Below, one piece after another: positions 25,054 to 34,775 of a stretch of DNA of 64,000 nt. Within the stretch, counting starts at the first letter, position 1, and the number at the start of each line of letters is the position of its first letter. The stretch lies in contig NZ_ANBB01000002.1 of assembly GCF_000341105.1 (NCBI RefSeq), positions 62,001 to 126,000 of the forward strand. Direction: 5' to 3'. The notes under the pieces are model-generated. The model did not search any database. It was not told the DNA's origin and saw nothing but the letters and a program-made list of their open reading frames with translations. Position numbers and translations under genes: made by a program. This DNA is from Nocardiopsis potens DSM 45234 (lineage in GTDB: Bacteria > Actinomycetota > Actinomycetes > Streptosporangiales > Streptosporangiaceae).

Positions 25054-25209
25054 GCGTGTCCCGCCCTTCTCTAACCCGGCTCTCACCAGGGGATGCCTAG
25101 ACTGGGAGCTACCGGGGCGAGCCGGGAGATGCCCGGCGCCCGCAATCCGGCCCGGATCCCGCGCAGCCGCGCGGACCGGGCGGTGCCCCCGGTCGGAGGA
25201 AGGCGCGCT

Positions 25210-26130
25210 GTGGCTGGTTCGAAGTTCGCTCCCGACCGCGGCCTGACCGCCCGCATGGTCAGCACGATGGCCCTGCTCGGCATCGTCTACGTCGCGTTCA
25301 TCATCGCCCTGATCCTGGTCGGCCTGCCCTGGCCGGTGGTGCTGCTGGTCGTCGCCGGCTTCGCGCTGTTCCAGTACTTCACCTCGGACAAGCTCACCCT
25401 GTACGCGATGGGCGCGCACGAGGTCACCCCCGAGCAGGCCCCGCAGCTGCACGCGGTGGTGGACCGGCTGTGCGCCATGGCGGACATGCCCAAGCCGCGG
25501 GTGGCCGTCGCCGACACCGACGTGCCCAACGCCTTCGCCACCGGCCACAGCGAGAAGAACGCGGTGGTCTGCGCGACCACCGGCATCCTGCGCCGGCTGG
25601 AGACGGAGGAGCTGGAGGCGGTGCTGGCGCACGAGCTGTCGCACGTGGCCCACCGGGACGTGATGGTGATGACCATCGCCGGCTTCCTCGGCGTGGTCGC
25701 GGGCTTCCTCACCCAGATGGGCCTGCGGTTCGCGGCCTTCGGCGGCGGGGGCAACCGGAACAACAACGGGCCCTCCCCGGCGGTGATCGCGCTGGCCGTG
25801 GTGGTGGTCAGCGCGGTGGTCTGGGCGCTGAGCTTCCTGCTCACCCGGATGCTCTCCCGCTACCGGGAGCTCTCCGCCGACCGCGCCGCGGCCTACCTGA
25901 CCGGGCGCCCCTCCGCGCTGGGCAGCGCGCTCACCAAGATCACCGGCGACATGGCCCGCATTCCCAGCCGGGACCTGCGCCAGGCCGAGCCGTTCAACGC
26001 GTTCTTCTTCACCCCGGCCTTCTCCAAGAGCGGGTTCAACATGGGGCGGCTGATCGCCACCCACCCGCCGGTGGAGCAGCGCCTGGAGCAGCTGGCGGCG
26101 ATCTCCCGGCAGCTGGGCACCGGGGCGTAG
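25210..26130 (+). CDS. htpX: M48 family zinc metalloprotease HtpX
   Basis: Integral membrane protease for quality control, 306 aa. Two N-terminal spans (residues 17-65), zinc site LAHELSHVAHRD (HExxH), two further spans (about residues 153-218), and the third ligand region YRELSADRAAA. The GTG at 25210 is chosen for GGAGGAAGG 7 bases upstream; an ATG far upstream adds unconserved residues. It sits between pspAA and pspAB, matching the known actinobacterial PspA/PspAA/HtpX/PspAB module, though a terminator after pspAA suggests a separate transcript. Confidence 0.94.
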   Translation: MAGSKFAPDRGLTARMVSTMALLGIVYVAFIIALILVGLPWPVVLLVVAGFALFQYFTSDKLTLYAMGAHEVTPEQAPQLHAVVDRLCAMADMPKPRVAVADTDVPNAFATGHSEKNAVVCATTGILRRLETEELEAVLAHELSHVAHRDVMVMTIAGFLGVVAGFLTQMGLRFAAFGGGGNRNNNGPSPAVIALAVVVVSAVVWALSFLLTRMLSRYRELSADRAAAYLTGRPSALGSALTKITGDMARIPSRDLRQAEPFNAFFFTPAFSKSGFNMGRLIATHPPVEQRLEQLAAISRQLGTGA

Positions 26131-26190
26131 GCTCGCGGTGCAGAGGACGTTCCGCCGGCCGGGCGGGCGAAGTGGTGAGGAGCAGCCGCG

Positions 26191-26763
26191 GTGAGTTTCT
26201 TCCGGGCCCTGCTGGGCCGCTCGAAGCCGGTCCGACCCGACCTGGACGCGCTGTTCGGGCTCCCCTCGGCGGCGGTGACCCTGGAGGCCGCGGCCGGGTT
26301 CCGCCCGACCGGGACCGGGTCGGTGGCGTTCCGCGCCGCCGAGGGCAAGGCCTTCGCCGACCTGGAGCGGGAGGTCACCGAGCTGCTCAACGCCGACGAC
26401 GGCCCCGCGGTGGAGCCGGCCGAGGACGAGTACGGCTACACCTGGCTGGTGCTGCGCACTCCCGCCGGGGGCGGCCTGTCCGACCTGGTGACCGACGTCC
26501 ACGCGGTCAACTCCTCGCTGGAGGCGGCCGGGTTCGGGCCGTCCCTGCTCTGCTCGCTGGCGGCCTTCGCCGACGGGCGGGGGCGCCGCGCGGCCCTGGT
26601 CTACCTCTACAAGCGCGGCACCTTCTACCCGTTCGCGCCGCTCGGCGGGCAGCGGCGGGACAACGCGCTGGAGCTGCAGCTGGCCGCCTCGATCGGCGGG
26701 GACCTGCCGATCGAGAAGGACAAGGGGCGCTGGTTCCCGGTCTACGGGGCGCCGGGGCTGTGA
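26191..26763 (+). CDS. pspAB: PspA-associated protein PspAB
   Basis: 190 aa. Starts MSFFRALLGRSKPVRPDLDALFGLPSAAVTLE, and contains YTWLVLRTPAGGGLSDLVTDVHAVNSSLEAAGFG and VYLYKRGTFYPFAPL, the PspAB domain. Soluble, no motif of known catalysis. GTG start with GAGGAG site; 60 bases after htpX. Function in the envelope-stress module is inferred from co-occurrence. Confidence 0.88.
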   Translation: MSFFRALLGRSKPVRPDLDALFGLPSAAVTLEAAAGFRPTGTGSVAFRAAEGKAFADLEREVTELLNADDGPAVEPAEDEYGYTWLVLRTPAGGGLSDLVTDVHAVNSSLEAAGFGPSLLCSLAAFADGRGRRAALVYLYKRGTFYPFAPLGGQRRDNALELQLAASIGGDLPIEKDKGRWFPVYGAPGL

Positions 26764-26812
26764 GAAACACCCCGAACCGAGGTTGAATTCCACATAGAGG
26801 AAACCAATTCTC

Positions 26813-26838
26813 GGAAAGCGGATAATTTTGCCGCTTCC
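26813..26838 (+). terminator. AT-rich hairpin after pspAB
   Basis: GGAAAGCGG and CCGCTTCC arms around ATAATTTTG, within an unusually AT-rich spacer (26764-26860). It could be a terminator for pspAB or part of the glycerate kinase promoter. Confidence 0.35.
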
Positions 26839-26876
26839 CCCTGGTCTGCGCGGCCCCGGGCGGGCAGACTGGGCAC

Positions 26877-27989
26877 GTGCGTATCGTTATCGCCCCAGAC
26901 AAGTTCGCCGGCACCCTGAGCGCGATCGAGGCCGCCGAGGCCGTCGCCCTGGGCTGGCGCGACAGCCGTCCCCAGGACGAGGCGGCCACCGTCCCGCTCT
27001 CCGACGGCGGACCGGGCTTCGTCGAGGTGCTGCACGCGGCCCTCGGCGGCAAGACCGTCACCGAGCGCGTCACCGGCCCGCTCGGCGAGACCGTCACCGC
27101 CGACTACCTGCTCGACGGGGAGACCGCCTACATCGAGAGCGCCCAGGCCTGCGGCCTGCACCTGGTCCCCCAGGACCGACGCGACCCCGGCCGCACCACC
27201 AGCCGCGGCGTCGGCGAGCTCATCGCCCGCGCGGTGGCCGCCGGCGCCCGCACGGTCGTCGTCGGCCTCGGCGGCAGCTCCACCAACGACGGCGGCGCGG
27301 GCATGCTCGCCGCGCTCGGCGCGGCCCCCGGCGACTCCCTGGACCGGGGCGGCGCCCCGCTGGCCGCGGTCTCCGCGGTCGACCTGGAGCCGGCCCGCCG
27401 GGCCGTGCAGGGGGTCCGCCTGGTCGCCGCCACCGACGTGGACAACCCGCTGCTCGGCGAGCACGGCGCGAGCGCCGTGTTCGGCCCGCAGAAGGGCGCC
27501 GACCCCGAGCAGGTGCGCGCCCTGGACGCCGCCCTCACCGCGTTCGCCGAGGCCACCGACCCGCTCGGCGGGCTGCGGGTGGAGCCGGGCGCGGGCGCGG
27601 CGGGCGGCCTCGGCTTCGCCCTGCTGCTGCTCGGCGGGACCGTCGAGTCCGGGGTGGCCCGGGTGCTGTCCGCCGTCGACCTGGACGGCCTGGCCGCCGG
27701 CGCCGACCTGCTGATCACCGGGGAGGGCTCGTTCGACTTCCAGTCGCTGCGCGGCAAGCTCCCGCACGGTGTGGCGCAGGTCGCCGCGGCGCACGGGCTG
27801 CCCTGCGTGGTCACCGCCGGAGCGGCCTCGGTCGACCCGGAGGAGGCCGCCGCGGCCGGCGTCACCGCCACCTACTCCCTGGTGGAGTCGGCCGGATCCA
27901 AGGAGGCGGCGATGGCCCGCTCCGCCGAGGAGCTGCGCGCCCTGGCCGCCTCCATCGCCTCCGGGGTGCCGGAGAGCCTGGGCGGCTGA
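26877..27989 (+). CDS. glxK: Glycerate 2-kinase
   Basis: ATP-dependent glycerate kinase (GK1 class), 370 aa. Signature start IAPDKFAGTLSA, PLSDGGPGFVEVL, TTSRGVGELIARA, GLGGSSTNDGGAGMLAALGA, PGAGAAGGLGFALL and ITGEGSFDFQSLRGKLP. Starts at a GTG with almost no leader after the AT-rich stretch; a CAGACT hexamer lies 6 bases upstream. Glycerate kinase beside erpA and adoK matches mycobacterial order. Confidence 0.94.
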   Translation: MRIVIAPDKFAGTLSAIEAAEAVALGWRDSRPQDEAATVPLSDGGPGFVEVLHAALGGKTVTERVTGPLGETVTADYLLDGETAYIESAQACGLHLVPQDRRDPGRTTSRGVGELIARAVAAGARTVVVGLGGSSTNDGGAGMLAALGAAPGDSLDRGGAPLAAVSAVDLEPARRAVQGVRLVAATDVDNPLLGEHGASAVFGPQKGADPEQVRALDAALTAFAEATDPLGGLRVEPGAGAAGGLGFALLLLGGTVESGVARVLSAVDLDGLAAGADLLITGEGSFDFQSLRGKLPHGVAQVAAAHGLPCVVTAGAASVDPEEAAAAGVTATYSLVESAGSKEAAMARSAEELRALAASIASGVPESLGG

Positions 27990-28149
27990 TGGCGGGGCGG
28001 CCGGAGAGGACCTAACCTGGATGGAGCAGCACGGCGCGTCCCGCGTGCCGCCGCGGGCGGGAATGCCCTTCCGGGCCGCGGTGTTGAGGAACGCTGAGGA
28101 GCACCAGGCCGCCTCGGCGGCCGCCCACGCCTTTTGGAGGAGCTAGCAG

Positions 28150-28503
28150 ATGACGGTTAAGACCGACGAGGCCACGGCGCAGGGGATCATCCTGACGGAC
28201 GACGCGTCGGGCAAGGTCAAGGCCCTTCTCGACCAGGAGGGGCGCGACGACCTGCGGCTGCGCGTGGCGGTCCAGCCCGGGGGCTGCTCCGGCCTGCGCT
28301 ACCAGCTGTTCTTCGACGAGCGCGAGCTCGACGGCGACGTGGTGGCCGACTTCAACGGCGTCGAGGTCGTCACCGACCGGATGAGCGCGCCCTACCTCAT
28401 CGGCGCCACCATCGACTTCGTGGACACCATCGAGAAGCAGGGGTTCACCATCGACAACCCCAACGCCACCGGCTCCTGCGCCTGCGGCGACTCCTTCAAC
28501 TAG
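28150..28503 (+). CDS. erpA: Iron-sulfur cluster insertion protein, HesB/IscA type
   Basis: 117-aa A-type Fe-S carrier. The three ligand cysteines are present: GGCSGL near residue 47 and SCACGDSF at the C-terminus. Strong GGAGGAG ribosome site. Likely clients in the window include QcrA and LipA (inference). Followed by a strong terminator. Confidence 0.96.
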   Translation: MTVKTDEATAQGIILTDDASGKVKALLDQEGRDDLRLRVAVQPGGCSGLRYQLFFDERELDGDVVADFNGVEVVTDRMSAPYLIGATIDFVDTIEKQGFTIDNPNATGSCACGDSFN

Positions 28504-28518
28504 CCGGTCCACGGCACC

Positions 28519-28550
28519 GCAGGGCCCGCGCAGCCGAGCGCGGGCCCTGC
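28519..28550 (+). terminator. Intrinsic terminator of erpA
   Basis: Arms of 13 bases (GCAGGGCCCGCGC and complement), 6-base loop, followed by TTTCGT. Confidence 0.85.
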
Positions 28551-28680
28551 TTTCGTGCGCGCACCCCTCCGCACCCCCTAACCCGGGCCCGGCCCCGGGC
28601 AGGGCCCTCCCTGGGAGCGCCGAAGGCTATGTAGGGTGGTTCACCGTCCAGAATCTCCCCGACTGCAAGGAGCACTTCGA

Positions 28681-29649
28681 GTGCGCATCGCGGTTACCGG
28701 TTCGATCGCCACCGACCACCTGATGACCTTCGAGGGGCGTTTCGCCGAACAGCTGATCGCCGACCAGTTGGAGCAGGTCTCCCTGTCGTTCCTGGTCGAG
28801 GAGCTGGATGTGCGCCGCGGCGGTGTCGCGGCCAACATCAGCTTCGGCATGGGCCGCCTCGGGCTCAGGCCGCTGCTCGTCGGATCGGCCGGCGCCGACT
28901 TCGACGAGTACCGGGCCTGGCTGGAGCGGCACGGAGTGGACACCGCCTGCGTCCGCATCTCCGACCGCAGGCACACCGCGCGCTTCGTCTGCACCAGCGA
29001 CCGCGACCAGAACCAGATCGCCTCCTTCTACGCGGGCGCGATGACCGAGGCCCGCGAGATCGACCTGGGCGCCCTGGTCGAGGAGCACGGCATCGAGCTG
29101 GCCCTGATCGGCGCCGACGACCCGCAGGCGATGCTGCGGCACAGCGACGCCTGCCGGGACCGCGGCCTGCCGTTCGCCGCCGACCCCTCCCAGCAGCTCG
29201 CCCTGATGGACGGCGAGGACGTCCGCCGCCTCATCGACGGGGCCGCCTACCTGTTCACCAACGAGTACGAGAAGGCCCTCGCAGAGCAGAAGACCGGCTG
29301 GACCGACGAGGAGATCCTGGACCGCGTCGGCATCCGGGTGACCACCCTGGGGGGCAAGGGCGTCCGGATCGACCGCAAGGGCGAGCCGCCGATCAGCGTC
29401 GACGCCGCCGAGGTCGCCACCAAGGCCGACCCCACCGGCGTCGGCGACGCCTTCCGGGCCGGCTTCCTCGCCGCCACCGCCTGGGGCCTGCCGCTGGAGC
29501 GCGCCGCGCAGGTCGGCAACGCCACCGCGGTGCACAGCCTGGAGGTCGACGGGCCGCAGGAGTACGAGCTGACCAAGGCCGGGCTGCTGGCCCGGATCTC
29601 GGCCAGCTACGGCGAGCAGAGCGCCGCCGAGGTCGAACCGCACCTGTGA
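28681..29649 (+). CDS. adoK: Adenosine kinase, PfkB/ribokinase family
   Basis: 322-aa sugar kinase closely patterned on mycobacterial AdoK: TGSIATDHLMTFEGRF, SLSFLVEELDVRRGGVAANISFGMG, GSAGADFDEYRAWL, ADPSQQLALMDG, LFTNEYEKAL, TTLGGKGV and the ATP/anion-hole motif DPTGVGDAFRAGFL with catalytic Asp. Phosphorylates adenosine to AMP (purine salvage). The GTG at 28681 has AAGGAGC upstream. Position between erpA and ctaC agrees with Mycobacterium. Generic annotation would be carbohydrate kinase. Confidence 0.9.
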   Translation: MRIAVTGSIATDHLMTFEGRFAEQLIADQLEQVSLSFLVEELDVRRGGVAANISFGMGRLGLRPLLVGSAGADFDEYRAWLERHGVDTACVRISDRRHTARFVCTSDRDQNQIASFYAGAMTEAREIDLGALVEEHGIELALIGADDPQAMLRHSDACRDRGLPFAADPSQQLALMDGEDVRRLIDGAAYLFTNEYEKALAEQKTGWTDEEILDRVGIRVTTLGGKGVRIDRKGEPPISVDAAEVATKADPTGVGDAFRAGFLAATAWGLPLERAAQVGNATAVHSLEVDGPQEYELTKAGLLARISASYGEQSAAEVEPHL

Positions 29650-29667
29650 CCGGCCCCGCCGGGACCG

Positions 29668-29702
29668 CCGCGGCCCCCGCCCCGACCGGGCGGGGGCCGC
29701 GG
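29668..29702 (+). terminator. Terminator hairpin of adoK
   Basis: Arms of 15 bases (CCGCGGCCCCCGCCC and complement) with the loop CGACC, 19 bases after the stop. Confidence 0.8.
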
Positions 29703-30065
29703 CGCTTCCCGGGGGCCTCCGGGGAGGCCCGCGGTGCGCGGCGCGCGCCCGCCGCCGGTGCACGGCGCCCGGAGTGGTCGGGGCATCCCCCTCGACCGCG
29801 TAAAGTAGAGGCTCGACCCGCATGCCCGGACCGAACGCCGGCCGCCTCACGGCGGACGGCCGCGCCGCGCGTGCACGACCAGGCCCCGCGCTGAGATGCG
29901 CGGCGGCTTCCAGTCAACGCCAATGCCGCCGCGGCGGGGGTCGGCCGCGCCGGCGCGGGAACGGCGCCGCCCTCGGGCGGCCGGGGCCGTCGTCCGACGC
30001 CTCCCAGAACTAGGCGAGCCTTACCTGGGATTCCCTACGCAAGCAATCCAGTACGGAGGACTTCA
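29703..30065 (+). other. rpsD promoter and leader region
   Basis: Contains a TAAAGT hexamer near 29802 that may be a -10 element, giving a leader of about 250 bases, and a GGAGGACTTCA ribosome site directly before rpsD. I see no recognisable S4-binding pseudoknot, though the leader is long enough for autogenous control. Confidence 0.45.
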
Positions 30066-30677
30066 ATGCGCTACACCGGACCTAAGGTGCGGTTGTCCCG
30101 GCGCGCGGGTACCCCGCTGACCCGTAAGGCGGTCAGCTACTTCGAGAAGCGGCCCTACCCCCCGGGTGAGCACGGCCGCCGCGTCCGCCGCTCCACCAGC
30201 GACTACGCGGTCCGCCAGGCGGAGAAGCAGAAGCTGCGCTGGTACTACGACCTCTCCGAGAAGCAGCTGGCCCGCGTCTACGAGACCGCCAAGAAGCGGA
30301 CCGGCCGCACCGGTGAGGAGATGATCGCCGAGCTCGAGCTGCGCCTCGTCACCGTGGTGCTCCGCTCCGGCCTGGCGCCGTCCATCTACGCGGCCCGCCA
30401 GTTCGTCACGCACGGCCACATCACCGTGGACGGCAAGAAGGTCGACATCCCGTCCTACCGGGTGAAGCCGGGCCAGATCGTCTCGGTCCGCGAGAAGTCG
30501 CGCCAGATGGTGCCGTTCGTCGAGGCATCCGAGGGCGTGCACGCCGACGACAAGATCGCCGGCTACCTCGCGGTGAGCCACAAGGACCTGCGCGTCGCGG
30601 TCGTCGACCGCCCCAAGCGCGACCAGGTCCCGGTGCCCTTCGACGAGCAGCTCGTCGTCGAGTACTACGCGCGCTAG
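30066..30677 (+). CDS. rpsD: 30S ribosomal protein S4
   Basis: 203-aa primary rRNA-binding protein of the small subunit. N-terminal [16 protein letters not shown], then [19 protein letters not shown], and the S4 RNA-binding domain [45 protein letters not shown]. The zinc-binding cysteines of classical S4 are absent, so this is the zinc-independent (C-minus) form. It stands alone rather than in the alpha/S11/S13 operon, as in some other actinomycetes. Confidence 0.98.
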   Translation: MRYTGPKVRLSRRAGTPLTRKAVSYFEKRPYPPGEHGRRVRRSTSDYAVRQAEKQKLRWYYDLSEKQLARVYETAKKRTGRTGEEMIAELELRLVTVVLRSGLAPSIYAARQFVTHGHITVDGKKVDIPSYRVKPGQIVSVREKSRQMVPFVEASEGVHADDKIAGYLAVSHKDLRVAVVDRPKRDQVPVPFDEQLVVEYYAR

Positions 30678-30696
30678 AGCCGGAGGCTCTGCCGCG

Positions 30697-30732
30697 GCGG
30701 GGGCCGCGTCCCGGAAGGGGCGCGGCCCCCGC
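30697..30732 (+). terminator. Terminator hairpin of rpsD
   Basis: Arms GCGGGGGCCGCG and CGCGGCCCCCGC with a 12-base loop, 20 bases after the rpsD stop. Confidence 0.75.
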
Positions 30733-30875
30733 GCCGTTCCCGGGGAGCCCCGGCGCGGAGCCGGGGCCGCCCGGGCCCGCGCCGGGGCGTGACGACGAAC
30801 GTCACCATGGTCACGGAACGGCCACGGCGCCGGAGCGGGCGCCGCGGCGCGGAGCCTCGGCCGCCGTCCGCCGGC

Positions 30876-31139
30876 TCAGTAGGCCCGCCGGATGAGGAAC
30901 GCGCTGCCGCGCTCCAGCGGCACCTCCGCGACGAAGCCGTGCAGCTTCAGCCTGCACCACGCCGGGATGTCGGCGGAGGCCGCCGGATCGTCCGCGGTCA
31001 CCGCGATCACCGACCCGATCGGCACCTCGTGCAGCCGCGCCGCGAGCATGATGATCGGGATCGGGCACTTCCGCCCGACCGCCTCCACCGTCACCAGCGG
31101 CCGCTCGTCCGCCTCCGGTCTCCTGTGCCTGCCCGCCAT
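30876..31139 (-). CDS. TusA-like sulfur carrier domain protein
   Basis: 87-aa SirA/TusA fold: VTVEAVGRKCPIPIIMLAARLHEVPIGSVIAVTADDPAASADIPAW. The CPxP motif holds the persulfide-carrying Cys. ATG at 31137-31139 with GGGAGG upstream; an earlier in-frame ATG (31190) would add a Gly/Arg-rich extension. No sulfur-transfer partner is adjacent, so its pathway is unclear. Confidence 0.85.
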   Translation of the reverse strand: MAGRHRRPEADERPLVTVEAVGRKCPIPIIMLAARLHEVPIGSVIAVTADDPAASADIPAWCRLKLHGFVAEVPLERGSAFLIRRAY

Positions 31140-31559
31140 GCGCCTCCCGCCCGGGGCGCGGCCAGGGGAGCCGCGCCCGTCGTATCCCAATCTTTACCCC
31201 CGCCCCCGGCAAAGGGGCACCCGGTTAAGGGTGCTGTAAAACCAGCGATACTCTCGCCTTAGTCCGCGCCCTGTCCGACCGGGAAGGCCCGACGGAGCGG
31301 GGACGGGGAACGGCGGAAACGGCATCGTGACCGCCGCTCCCGGCCGTACGGACCGCCCAGGCGGGACGGGGGCCGGGGACGGAGGAGAGGCCGCGCGCAC
31401 CCGCGGGGAGGCCGCTCGGGACGGCAGCGGAGACACGCTGGCCCGGCAAGCCCGTGACCGGTGGAGCGAACGGTCCGCGATAATGTTTCCCCTTGACAAG
31501 CTTTGGATATACGACCGCCCGCGCTTCGGCTGCGGGCATCACCGCTGGGAAGGCAATCC
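31140..31559 (+). other. Divergent region upstream of ctaC
   Basis: 420 bases between the TusA-like gene and ctaC. Contains a TTGACA at 31493-31498 and a TAATGT at 31481-31486, but no well-spaced promoter pair. It presumably holds the ctaC promoter; open frames here look spurious. Confidence 0.4.
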
Positions 31560-32645
31560 GTGAGTCCGACCCGCCATAGGAATCGGCGCGCCGCACTGCG
31601 CCGATGGGCACCACGTGGCGCCGTGCTCGCCGCGTTGGGACTGGCCGCGACCGGGTGCGCGTCGAACGAGTTCACTCGTTTGGGTGTGCCTGAGCCGATC
31701 ACCGAGCAGGGGCAGCGCGTCCTCGCGCTGTGGCAGGGCTCGTGGGTGGCGGCGTTCGCGGTCGGCATTCTCGTGTGGGGGCTGATCATCTGGTCGATCA
31801 TCTTCCACCGCAAGCGCTCTGAGCAGCTGCCGCCGCAGGTGCGGTACAACATGCCCATCGAGGCGCTCTACACCGTGCTCCCGATCGTGGTGATCGCGGT
31901 GCTCTTCTACTTCACCGCGCGCGACCAGACCTACCTGCTGGAGACCGACGAGAAGGCCGACACCAACGTCGAAGTCGTCGGCTTCCAGTGGAGCTGGGAG
32001 TTCAAGTACCTGGACCAGTCCAAGGCCGAGGCCCTGGAGGAGGCGGAAGCCGCCGCCGAGGCCGAGGGCAAGGAGGCCGACGAGGTCGACCCCGAGGAGG
32101 CCCAGCCGGAGACCCTGTTCTCCGAGGTCGGCACCCCGGACCAGATGCCGACCCTCGTGCTGCGCGAGGGCGACGTCGTCCACTTCGACCTGCACAGCCC
32201 GGACGTCATCCACTCGTTCTGGGTCCCGGCGTTCGCGTTCAAGATGGACGTCATCCCGGGCCACGACAACGAGTTCCAGGTCAAGGTCAACGAGGGAACG
32301 GCCGGCACCTACATGGGCCGCTGCGCCGAGCTCTGCGGCGTCGACCACACCCGGATGCTCTTCAAGGTCGAGGTCATGGAGCCGGAGGCCTACGACGCCT
32401 GGTACGCCGAGCAGGAGGCGGCGGCCGAGGCCGAGGCCGCTGCGGCCGCCGAGCAGGAGGCCGCCGACGAGCAGGCCTCCGAGGAGGCCGCCGAGGCCGC
32501 CGGCTCCGAGCAGCAGGACGGGGGCCAGCAGGGCCGGGACGAGGAAGAGGACGCCCAGGGCGCCTCCTCCGAGGAGGAGCAGCAGGACGGCTCCGACTCC
32601 GCCGGCCAGGCCGAGGGCTCCCAGAACGAGGAGGCAGGCCACTGA
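31560..32645 (+). CDS. ctaC: Cytochrome c oxidase subunit II (CuA subunit)
   Basis: 361-aa lipoprotein-like subunit receiving electrons into aa3 oxidase. Signal with GLAATGCAS, two membrane spans (about residues 53-75 and 94-115), the aromatic-rich entry site GFQWSWEF, and CuA ligands in [10 protein letters not shown] and [16 protein letters not shown]. Two departures: an acidic Ala/Glu insertion after FKYLDQSK (about residues 155-185), and an 80-residue Glu/Gln/Ala tail. The GTG at 31560 has GGGAAGG upstream. The stop overlaps ctaD (TGATG). Confidence 0.96.
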   Translation: MSPTRHRNRRAALRRWAPRGAVLAALGLAATGCASNEFTRLGVPEPITEQGQRVLALWQGSWVAAFAVGILVWGLIIWSIIFHRKRSEQLPPQVRYNMPIEALYTVLPIVVIAVLFYFTARDQTYLLETDEKADTNVEVVGFQWSWEFKYLDQSKAEALEEAEAAAEAEGKEADEVDPEEAQPETLFSEVGTPDQMPTLVLREGDVVHFDLHSPDVIHSFWVPAFAFKMDVIPGHDNEFQVKVNEGTAGTYMGRCAELCGVDHTRMLFKVEVMEPEAYDAWYAEQEAAAEAEAAAAAEQEAADEQASEEAAEAAGSEQQDGGQQGRDEEEDAQGASSEEEQQDGSDSAGQAEGSQNEEAGH

Positions 32646-34318
32646 TGGCTACGGCTACCCAGTCTCAGGCCGTCAAGCGGCCGACGACCCGCAAGGGGTC
32701 GATCATCGTCAGCTGGCTGACGTCGACCGACCACAAGGTCATCGGGTACATGTACCTGATCACCTCGTTCGGGTTCTTCATCTTCGGCGGCATCCTGGCG
32801 CTGCTCATGCGCGCCGAGCTGTTCTACCCGGGACAGCAGGTGATGTCGTACGAGCAGTTCAACCAGATGTTCACCATGCACGGCACGATCATGCTGCTGA
32901 TGTTCGCGACGCCGCTGTTCGTGGGCTTCTCCAACATCATCATGCCGCTGCAGATCGGCGCGCCCGACGTGGCGTTCCCGCGGATCAACCTGTTCGGGTA
33001 CTACCTGTACCTGTTCGGTTCGCTGATCGCCGTCGGCGGGTTCCTGACCCCGGGTGGCGCGGCGAGCTTCGGCTGGTTCGCCTACACCCCGCTCTCCGAC
33101 GCGGTCCGCTCCCCGGGCCTCGGCGGCGACCTGTGGATCCTCGGCCTGGCCGTCAGCGGTCTGGGCACCATCCTCGGTGCGGTCAACTTCATCACCACCG
33201 GGCTGTGCATGCGCGCCCCCGGTATGACGATGTTCCGGATGCCGATCTTCACCTGGAACACGATGCTCACCAGCGTGCTGGTGCTGATCGCGTTCCCGGT
33301 GCTGACCGCGGCGCTGATCGCGCTGGGCGCCGACCGGATGATCGGCACCCACGTCTACGACCCGGCGCACGGCGGCGCCATCCTCTGGCAGCACCTGTTC
33401 TGGTTCTTCGGCCACCCGGAGGTCTACATCATCGCGCTGCCGTTCTTCGGCATCGCGACCGAGATCCTGCCGGTCTTCAGCCGCAAGCCGATCTTCGGCT
33501 ACAAGAGCCTGGTGGGCGCGACGATCGCCATCGCCGGCCTGTCGGTCACCGTGTGGGCGCACCACATGTTCCCGACCGGCGCCGTGCTGCTGCCGTTCTT
33601 CTCCTTCATGACGTTCCTGATCGCCGTCCCGACCGGCGTGAAGTTCTTCAACTGGATCGGCACCATGTGGCGCGGCCAGATCGTGATGGCCACGCCGATG
33701 CTGTTCACCATCGGGTTCCTGGTGACCTTCCTGTTCGGCGGCCTGACCGGCGTCCTGCTGGCCTCCCCGCCGATCGACTTCCACGTCACCGACTCCTACT
33801 TCGTGGTGGCCCACTTCCACTACGTGGTGTTCGGCACCGTGGTCTTCGCGATGTTCGCCGGGTTCTACTTCTGGTGGCCCAAGTTCACCGGCAAGATGCT
33901 CAACGAGGGCCTGGGCAAGCTGCACTTCTGGGGCCTGTTCCTCGGGTTCCACATGACGTTCCTGGTGCAGCACTGGCTGGGCGCCGCGGGCTTCCCGCGC
34001 CGCTACGCCTACTACCTGCCCACCGACGGGTTCACCGAGCTCAACCTGATCTCCTCCATCGGCGCCTTCATCCTGGGCATCTCCACGCTGGTGTTCTTCT
34101 GGAACATGTGGGTCACCCACCGCAAGGCGGAGAAGGTCGAGGTCGACGACCCGTGGGGCTACGGCTGCTCGCTGGAGTGGGCGACGTCCTGCCCGCCGCC
34201 GCGGCACAACTTCACCTCGCTGCCGCGGATCCGCTCCGAGCGGCCGGCCTTCGACCTGAACCACCCGCACGCGGCGGCCCCTGGAGCGGCCCCCGCAGCA
34301 GCAGGATCCGGGAAGTAG
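32645..34318 (+). CDS. ctaD: Cytochrome c oxidase subunit I
   Basis: 557-aa catalytic heme-copper subunit with twelve spans. Ligands visible: [12 protein letters not shown] (low-spin heme His), [15 protein letters not shown] (CuB His and cross-linked Tyr), WAHHMF (two CuB His), and VAHFHYV (high-spin and low-spin heme His). Proton-pumping type A: the D-channel NxxxxN-like region lies near [14 protein letters not shown] at 32645, coupled to ctaC. The C-terminus is Ala/Pro-rich. Confidence 0.98.
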   Translation: MATATQSQAVKRPTTRKGSIIVSWLTSTDHKVIGYMYLITSFGFFIFGGILALLMRAELFYPGQQVMSYEQFNQMFTMHGTIMLLMFATPLFVGFSNIIMPLQIGAPDVAFPRINLFGYYLYLFGSLIAVGGFLTPGGAASFGWFAYTPLSDAVRSPGLGGDLWILGLAVSGLGTILGAVNFITTGLCMRAPGMTMFRMPIFTWNTMLTSVLVLIAFPVLTAALIALGADRMIGTHVYDPAHGGAILWQHLFWFFGHPEVYIIALPFFGIATEILPVFSRKPIFGYKSLVGATIAIAGLSVTVWAHHMFPTGAVLLPFFSFMTFLIAVPTGVKFFNWIGTMWRGQIVMATPMLFTIGFLVTFLFGGLTGVLLASPPIDFHVTDSYFVVAHFHYVVFGTVVFAMFAGFYFWWPKFTGKMLNEGLGKLHFWGLFLGFHMTFLVQHWLGAAGFPRRYAYYLPTDGFTELNLISSIGAFILGISTLVFFWNMWVTHRKAEKVEVDDPWGYGCSLEWATSCPPPRHNFTSLPRIRSERPAFDLNHPHAAAPGAAPAAAGSGK

Positions 34319-34328
34319 GGCGCACACC

Positions 34329-34754
34329 ATGAAGATGCAGGCATATCTGTTTATGGGCGTCTCGACCTTCTTCGGCCTGGCGGCGGCGCTCTACGGCTAC
34401 TGGGGCTGGGCCGCCGAGGGGAAGATCGAGTGGACGGGCTTCGTCGCCCTGATCGTCTCGATCGGCTTCGGCTGGATGATCGGCTTCTGGCTCTGGCAGT
34501 CCGCCCGCCGCAGCGAGCGGTTCCACGGCCTGCCGCCGGAGGAGCGCCTGGACGGCGACATCGCCGAGAACGCCGGCGAGTACGGGTTCTTCAGCCCGCA
34601 CAGCTGGTGGCCGCTGTTCGTGGCGCTGTCCGTGGCCTTCACCGCGGTCGGCGTGGCGATCGGCTGGTGGATGGTCTTCCTCGGCTTCTTCGCGATCATC
34701 CTCACCGCGATCGGCTGGGTCTTCGAGTACTACCGCAAGGAGTTCCAGCACTAG
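34329..34754 (+). CDS. ctaF: Cytochrome c oxidase subunit IV, actinobacterial
   Basis: 141-aa protein with four predicted spans (MKMQAYLFMGVSTFFGLAAALYG; FVALIVSIGFGWMIGFWLW; LFVALSVAFTAVGVAIGWW; MVFLGFFAIILTAIGWVFEYY) and SERFHGLPPEERLDGDIAENAGEYGFFSPHSWWP, typical of actinobacterial CtaF. It starts 10 bases after ctaD ends; third gene of the ctaCDF operon, closed by a terminator. Confidence 0.95.
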   Translation: MKMQAYLFMGVSTFFGLAAALYGYWGWAAEGKIEWTGFVALIVSIGFGWMIGFWLWQSARRSERFHGLPPEERLDGDIAENAGEYGFFSPHSWWPLFVALSVAFTAVGVAIGWWMVFLGFFAIILTAIGWVFEYYRKEFQH

Positions 34755-34775
34755 CGGCGCACCTCGTGTGACCAA

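Noticed and set aside
28021-28146. 41-codon frame immediately upstream of erpA
   Set aside because: No ribosome site, no recognisable domain, and it ends within the erpA Shine-Dalgarno region; more likely leader RNA.
31493-31498. TTGACA as the -35 of a ctaC promoter
   Set aside because: No -10-like hexamer at 16-19 bases; the nearest TATACG is only 9 bases away.
31327-31563. 78-codon frame upstream of ctaC
   Set aside because: Low-complexity Arg/Gly/Asp translation, no ribosome site, overlaps the ctaC start.
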